Of a DNA stretch of 9,564 bases, positions 6,709 to 9,564 are shown in pieces (the stretch's first letter is position 1; each line of letters opens with the position of its first letter). The position numbers were made by a program, and so were the translations under genes. The DNA comes from Clostridia bacterium (GTDB lineage: Bacteria > Bacillota > Clostridia > Oscillospirales > Acutalibacteraceae), in contig CAAEIM010000106.1 of assembly GCA_900755995.1 (NCBI GenBank), positions 1 through 9,564 on the forward strand, given 5' to 3'. The notes below the pieces were generated by a model. That model saw only the letters and a list, made by a program, of their open reading frames with translations, ran no database searches and had not been told where the DNA came from.

Positions 6709-7155
6709 TTAAAACAAAGGCAGATATTCTGCTCCGTACACGCCGCTTGCTATGTGGCCGCCAATTACTCGGTTTTTCAGCACAAGAATCACAGCCTTAT
6801 CTCCGTCAGGAAGAGTATAAGTATAGCGTACGGCACTTTTTCCCGCATAGCGGCTCAGGTCAAAACCGCAGCCTTTCTGAATTTCATTGTAATCCTCATA
6901 TACGCTGTTGAAGCTTTGAGGAATTATTACCTCATCTGCCGATTCTCCGTCCGCCGATAAGTTCAGCTGTTTAAAAAAATCCAGTCTTTCGTCAGAGCTT
7001 CCAGCTTTTAAAGAATAATTATCCGAGCCGTTTTGCACATAATCATCAACCGATGTAAAATCGGCATTAGCAAGAACAAATAACGCAGCAATTATTATCA
7101 GAATTATTGCTAAAAAAATAATTAATCGCTTTCTTTTTAATTTAATAACAAACAT
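6709..7155 (-). CDS. Membrane-anchored DUF4830-like protein
   Basis: Function unknown. The 148-residue product has a basic N-terminus (KLKRKR) and one strongly hydrophobic helix at about 11-29, with no obvious cleavage site, so it is probably anchored with its C-terminus outside the cell. The rest resembles the DUF4830 family of Firmicutes: R57-L58-DFFKQL, the IPQSFNSVYEDYNEIQK block (78-94), GFDLSRYAGK (97-106), RYTYTLPDG and VIGGHIASG near the end. The match is from memory of the family pattern. No catalytic residues stand out. ATG 7155 follows GGAGG by 7 bases, but that site lies inside a near-perfect hairpin (7159-7196), so translation may be controlled. It starts 49 bases after the HAD phosphatase gene and ends 18 bases before rsuA. 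The spacing suggests shared transcription, not shared function. Confidence 0.8.
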   Translation of the reverse strand: MFVIKLKRKRLIIFLAIILIIIAALFVLANADFTSVDDYVQNGSDNYSLKAGSSDERLDFFKQLNLSADGESADEVIIPQSFNSVYEDYNEIQKGCGFDLSRYAGKSAVRYTYTLPDGDKAVILVLKNRVIGGHIASGVYGAEYLPLF

Positions 7156-7158
7156 CTC

Positions 7159-7196
7159 AAAACCTCCATAACAATTTATATGTGTATGGAGGTTTT
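7159..7196 (-). promoter_or_regulatory. Hairpin burying the ribosome site of the DUF4830-like gene
   Basis: AAAACCTCCATA (7159-7170) and TATGGAGGTTTT (7185-7196) are perfect 12-base complements. Inside them ACA (7171-7173) and TGT (7181-7183) can add three pairs, with G7184 bulged and a 7-base loop. In the minus-strand RNA the Shine-Dalgarno GGAGG (7167-7163) is in the 3' arm, paired with CCUCC in the 5' arm. The stem starts 8 bases after the HAD stop codon. The A- and T-rich ends also resemble a bidirectional terminator, so attenuation is an alternative reading. Confidence 0.7.
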
Positions 7197-7204
7197 AAGT
7201 TGCA

Positions 7205-7861
7205 TTAAATCAGGGCATAAATTTCAGCGGGCGAATAAGCAAAAGCTCTGCCGCCCTCATTCTTCATCTTTTCTATATCCCCGTAGCCGTAGGCAGCCCC
7301 AACAAAATCAACGCCTGTCTGCGCCGCCCCTCTTGCGTCAAAATAAGTATCGCCTATCATTACGGTTTTCTCACGGTCATTTTCAATATTGCCGCCAAGA
7401 GCCTTTACAGCATAGGGAATTAAATCCTTTTTATCTTTTCTGCTTCCGTCAAGCGTAGAGCCGCAGACTGAATCAAAATAATCTGCAAGTCCGAGATATT
7501 CAATAATCTCCTCTGCAAAAGCCTCATATTTTGATGAACACACTGCAATTTTTTTATTGTCTGCCTTGATTTTCTCAAGCAGCTCTTTAATTCCGTCATA
7601 GGCTGTGTTGACATACTTACCCTTTGTGTTATAAAGCTCCCTGTACAGCTCTACTCCCTTAGCGCTTTCTTCCTGTGAAAACCGGCAAAGATTTAAAAAC
7701 GTGTCGATAAGCGGAGGGCCTATATATAATGTATAATCGCTAAGGTCAGGAACAGGCTTGCCGAGTGCCCTGATTGCTCCCTCAAGCGACTCTCTTATGC
7801 CCTGAGCGCTCATACTTATAGTGCCGTCAAGGTCAAATAGTATATAATCGTGTTTAACCAT
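7205..7861 (-). CDS. HAD-superfamily phosphatase (phosphoglycolate phosphatase/PpaX-like)
   Basis: Cytoplasmic Mg-dependent phosphatase of small phosphate esters or pyrophosphate; the substrate cannot be read from the sequence. With the start at 7861 it has 218 residues. Motif I is FDLDGT, with nucleophile Asp10 and acid/base Asp12. Next comes a helical cap at about 17-85, motif II VCSSK (Ser109/110), motif III Lys144 in RKDKKDL and motif IV GDTYFD (Asp171, Asp175). This layout is class I HAD of the Gph/PpaX/PgmB type. ATG 7861 overlaps the thioesterase stop by 8 bases (ATGGTTAA), which suggests translational coupling. An alternative ATG at 7873 adds four residues, and neither start has an ideal ribosome site (AAAAGG lies 3 bases before 7873). 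The stop is followed directly by the hairpin that covers the next gene's ribosome site. Confidence 0.88.
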   Translation of the reverse strand: MVKHDYILFDLDGTISMSAQGIRESLEGAIRALGKPVPDLSDYTLYIGPPLIDTFLNLCRFSQEESAKGVELYRELYNTKGKYVNTAYDGIKELLEKIKADNKKIAVCSSKYEAFAEEIIEYLGLADYFDSVCGSTLDGSRKDKKDLIPYAVKALGGNIENDREKTVMIGDTYFDARGAAQTGVDFVGAAYGYGDIEKMKNEGGRAFAYSPAEIYALI

Positions 7862-8240
7862 TAAACTTTTCATCCGCCTTTTTCTGGAATTTTTCAGCCT
7901 TAACGCTCACTCTTGTGTGCGTTCCCTTTGCAATAATTCCCTTAGCGTCGCTTGCAGTGACATCAAAATAAAATAATCTGCCGTCATTTTCCTTTAATAC
8001 CGCTGTTGCAGAAATTACTGCGCCAAAAGGAGTAGGGCTTGTGTGCTCTATTGAAATAGCTGTTCCTACTGTGGTAAGCTCGTCATTATCAATGATTTTC
8101 TCGCACAGTTCAAAGGCTGCGTTCTCCATAAGTGCAACGACTGCCGGGGTTGCAAGCACCATAAGTCCGCCGCTGCCCATTGAAACGGCAAGCTGCTCTT
8201 CTTCTACCTTTATTGACTTTGTAAGTGTTTTTTCCTCCAT
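7854..8240 (-). CDS. FlK-like hot-dog-fold acyl-CoA thioesterase
   Basis: Small cytoplasmic thioesterase, predicted to hydrolyse a short acyl-CoA. The 128 residues form a single hot-dog domain. The catalytic trio of fluoroacetyl-CoA thioesterase FlK (Thr42, Glu50, His76) has equivalents at the right spacing: Thr31 (LATP), Glu39 (LMENAAF) and His66 (SIEHTSPTPFG). Other family marks are GMGSGG-like MGSGGL before the Thr and the closing strand GTHTRVSV. Despite the fold, fluoroacetate resistance is not implied; most such genes in gut Firmicutes have no known substrate. ATG 8240 follows AAGGTG by about 6 bases; the in-frame GTG at 8249 would lie on that ribosome site and is rejected. It is the first gene of the operon running to rsuA and overlaps the HAD gene by 8 bases. 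Confidence 0.87.
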   Translation of the reverse strand: MEEKTLTKSIKVEEEQLAVSMGSGGLMVLATPAVVALMENAAFELCEKIIDNDELTTVGTAISIEHTSPTPFGAVISATAVLKENDGRLFYFDVTASDAKGIIAKGTHTRVSVKAEKFQKKADEKFNG

Positions 8241-8257
8241 AATAATCACCTTCCCTG

Positions 8258-8286
8258 TTGTCTGCCACGAAATTTTGTGATATACT
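8258..8286 (+). promoter_or_regulatory. Predicted promoter of ychF
   Basis: TTGTCT (8258-8263, 4 of 6) and TATACT (8281-8286, 5 of 6) are separated by 17 bases. Transcription would start near 8293 and give a leader of about 60 bases that contains the inverted repeat at 8310-8334. Confidence 0.5.
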
Positions 8287-8292
8287 TATATT

Positions 8293-8321
8293 ATAATACA
8301 ATAAATTTGTTGATTAGGCAA
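8293..8321 (-). promoter_or_regulatory. Predicted promoter of the thioesterase-HAD-DUF4830-rsuA operon
   Basis: On the minus strand TTGCCT (8321-8316, 4 of 6) and TATTAT (8298-8293, 5 of 6) are 17 bases apart. The start near 8286 falls inside the ychF promoter, so the two divergent promoters overlap face to face and could interfere. The -35 box lies inside the inverted repeat at 8310-8334. Confidence 0.45.
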
Positions 8322-8334
8322 GTGTGCCAATCAA
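8310..8334. promoter_or_regulatory. Inverted repeat between divergent promoters, before the ychF ribosome site
   Basis: TTGATTAGGCA (8310-8320) and TGCCAATCAA (8325-8334) pair over 10 bases, with one bulged A and a 4-base loop. In ychF mRNA the hairpin ends 3 bases before the AGAGGAG ribosome site. As DNA it covers the -35 box of the opposite operon. It could be an operator or an RNA leader structure. Confidence 0.5.
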
Positions 8335-8353
8335 TTCAGAGGAGTAAAAAATA

Positions 8354-9448
8354 ATGAAATTAGGCATCGTAGGTTTACCTAATGTTGGTAAAAGTACACT
8401 TTTTAACGCAATTACAAATGCAGGAGCACAGAGTGCAAACTATCCGTTCTGCACGATTGAACCGAATGTCGGTGTTGTTGCAGTTCCCGACAAGCGACTT
8501 GACAAGCTTGCAGAAATGTATGACCCTGACAAGTACACCCCTGCTTCCATTGAGTTTGTTGATATTGCAGGTCTTGTAAAGGGTGCCTCAAAGGGCGAAG
8601 GTCTTGGAAATAAATTTCTCTCAAACATCCGTGAGTGTGACGCTATTGTTCATGTTGTGCGATGCTTTGAAAATGACGATATTATCCACGTAGAAGGCTC
8701 TATTGACCCTGCAAGAGATATTGAAACCATCAACCTTGAGCTGATTTTATCCGATGTAGAAATGATTGAACGCAGGATTGACAAAACTCAGAAAATGCTC
8801 AAGGGTGATAAAAAATATCAGAAAGATATTGACTTTTACAAGCGTGTGCTTGAAACTCTTGAAAGCGGCAAGCCTGCAAGAAGCGTTGAATGTGACGAGG
8901 ACGAAGCTCTGCTGCTTGCCGATGTTGCACTGCTTACTACAAAGCCCGTAATTTATGCCGCAAATATGAGCGAGGACGATTTTTCTAACGGTCTTGACTC
9001 AAACGAGGGCTACAAAAAGGTGCAGAAAATAGCCGCTGAGGAAAAGGCAGGCGTACTTCCGATCTGTGCTGAAATTGAAGCGGAAATCTCCGATATGGAC
9101 AAAGAAGAAAAAGAGATGTTTCTCTCTGATATGGGACTTGAGCAGAGCGGTCTTGACAGACTTATCAGCGAGTGCTACTCCCTGCTCGGACTTATCTCCT
9201 ACCTCACCGCCGGAAAGCAGGAGGTAAGAGCTTGGACAATCAAAAACGGCACAAAAGCTCCACAGGCGGCAGGTAAGATTCACACAGACTTTGAGCGTGG
9301 ATTTATCCGTGCCGAGGTAATTGCTTATGATGACCTTATTGCCTGCGGAAGTATGACAGCTGCAAAGGAAAAGGGGCTTGTACGCAGCGAGGGCAAGGAA
9401 TATGTTATGAAAGACGGCGACGTTGTTCTTTTTAGATTTAATGTATAA
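8354..9448 (+). CDS. ychF: Redox-regulated ATPase YchF (Obg family)
   Basis: Cytoplasmic P-loop NTPase related to Obg GTPases (OLA1 in eukaryotes) that prefers ATP and is linked to ribosomes and stress responses. The 364 residues match the standard length. G1/Walker A is GLPNVGKS (7-14), followed by the switch region NYPFCTIEPNVG (29-40), G3 DIAGLVKGA (70-78), and NMSE (204-207) in place of the usual NKxD, the change that explains ATP preference in this family. A coiled-coil insertion lies at about 130-175. The C-terminal TGS domain (about 280-364) includes the conserved VRAWTI...TKAPQAAGKIHTDFERGFIRAEV. ATG 8354 follows AGAGGAG by 9 bases. It stands alone on the plus strand, divergent from the thioesterase operon, with its own promoter and terminator. 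The gene is near-universal and shows nothing odd. Confidence 0.97.
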   Translation: MKLGIVGLPNVGKSTLFNAITNAGAQSANYPFCTIEPNVGVVAVPDKRLDKLAEMYDPDKYTPASIEFVDIAGLVKGASKGEGLGNKFLSNIRECDAIVHVVRCFENDDIIHVEGSIDPARDIETINLELILSDVEMIERRIDKTQKMLKGDKKYQKDIDFYKRVLETLESGKPARSVECDEDEALLLADVALLTTKPVIYAANMSEDDFSNGLDSNEGYKKVQKIAAEEKAGVLPICAEIEAEISDMDKEEKEMFLSDMGLEQSGLDRLISECYSLLGLISYLTAGKQEVRAWTIKNGTKAPQAAGKIHTDFERGFIRAEVIAYDDLIACGSMTAAKEKGLVRSEGKEYVMKDGDVVLFRFNV

Positions 9449-9454
9449 CAAAAA

Positions 9455-9485
9455 GTGCTGAATATACAAATCAGCCACCGTTTTT
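9455..9485 (+). terminator. Predicted intrinsic terminator of ychF
   Basis: GTGCTGA (9455-9461) pairs with TCAG-C-CAC (9471-9478), a 7-bp stem with one bulged C and a 9-base loop. TTTTT (9481-9485) follows, and an A-run precedes the stem. It starts 6 bases after the ychF stop. Stem stability is moderate. Confidence 0.65.
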
Positions 9486-9508
9486 GCAATGGCTTAAGCT
9501 TGCAAAAA
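9481..9508. repeat. 9-bp inverted repeat after the ychF terminator
   Basis: TTTTTGCAA (9481-9489) and TTGCAAAAA (9500-9508) are perfect complements around a 10-base loop holding the palindrome GCTTAAGC. On the minus strand the T-rich arm follows a stem, so it could stop transcription entering from the right. It shares its T-run with the ychF terminator. Confidence 0.55.
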
Positions 9509-9518
9509 AGTACATATA

Positions 9519-9543
9519 GGGGAACCCCCGGCGAGGGTTCCCC
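9519..9543. repeat. GC-rich perfect hairpin
   Basis: GGGGAACCC (9519-9527) and GGGTTCCCC (9535-9543) form a perfect 9-bp stem with a 7-base loop. No T-run follows on the plus strand. On the minus strand, TATATGTAC and then TTTTTT follow, a poor fit to a simple terminator because of the 9-base gap. Together with the neighbouring inverted repeats it may belong to a dispersed intergenic repeat. Confidence 0.6.
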
Positions 9544-9546
9544 ACG

Positions 9547-9564
9547 AAAAACAGTCCACCGGAC
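9547..9564. repeat. Start of another hairpin, cut by the window edge
   Basis: AAAAACAGTCC, a 3-base loop ACC, then GGAC: the visible GTCC/GGAC arms pair, and TGTTTTT would be expected just outside the window if the repeat is complete. I recall similar AACAGTCC hairpins between genes in gut Firmicutes, but cannot verify that here. Confidence 0.4.

Noticed and set aside
6230..6960. Plus-strand open frames of 66-109 residues opposite rsuA and the DUF4830-like gene
   Set aside because: They overlap genes with clear motifs and ribosome sites on the other strand, and none resembles a protein family.
8999..9478. 159-residue minus-strand open frame opposite ychF
   Set aside because: It lies almost wholly antisense to the highly conserved ychF, its Cys/Phe/Leu-rich composition is typical of a shadow frame, and it has no family motif.

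Overview
The window reads as ordinary chromosomal DNA of a low-GC Gram-positive bacterium of class Clostridia. A gut Oscillospirales/Ruminococcaceae-type genome is my best guess. The reasons are strong GGAGG-type ribosome sites, AT-rich spacers, an FtsE-FtsX-hydrolase operon, a PucR/CdaR-type regulator close to an orphan multi-sugar ABC ATPase, and a LytM domain with a Cys/Gly-rich insertion that I associate with this group. The taxon is inferred from style and gene content, not from a marker gene. I see no phage, transposase, plasmid, CRISPR, tRNA or rRNA.

Left part (1-3031, minus strand): ftsE, ftsX and a secreted coiled-coil M23 peptidase, the last cut by the window edge, form a three-gene operon. 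It joins the division-linked ABC-type complex FtsEX to the cell-wall hydrolase it probably activates. A TTGACT-17-TAAATT promoter lies upstream. It is interleaved with the terminator of the preceding gene and followed by a leader inverted repeat.

Middle (3048-5765, minus strand): a PucR/CdaR-type regulator has its own promoter and terminator. About 510 bases upstream of it lies ugpC/msmK, the ATPase that energises carbohydrate importers, which has its own strong terminator. No permease or binding-protein gene is next to it, so it is probably a shared ATPase. The upstream regions of both genes carry a similar AAAGCAAAA(A)CG sequence that could be a LacI/CcpA-type operator.

Right-middle (5965-8240, minus strand): a likely four-gene operon of a FlK-like hot-dog thioesterase, a HAD phosphatase (8-base overlap), a membrane-anchored DUF4830-like protein and rsuA (16S rRNA pseudouridine synthase). 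Between the phosphatase and the DUF4830-like gene is a near-perfect hairpin that buries the ribosome-binding site of the latter.

Right end (8258-9564): ychF, an Obg-family ATPase, is the only plus-strand gene. It diverges from the thioesterase operon across overlapping promoters and carries a hairpin just before its ribosome site. After it come a terminator and a cluster of further inverted repeats that run off the edge. I found no clear novel system. The most interesting signals are small regulatory structures, chiefly the hairpin at 7159-7196, and the partly characterised gene partnerships.
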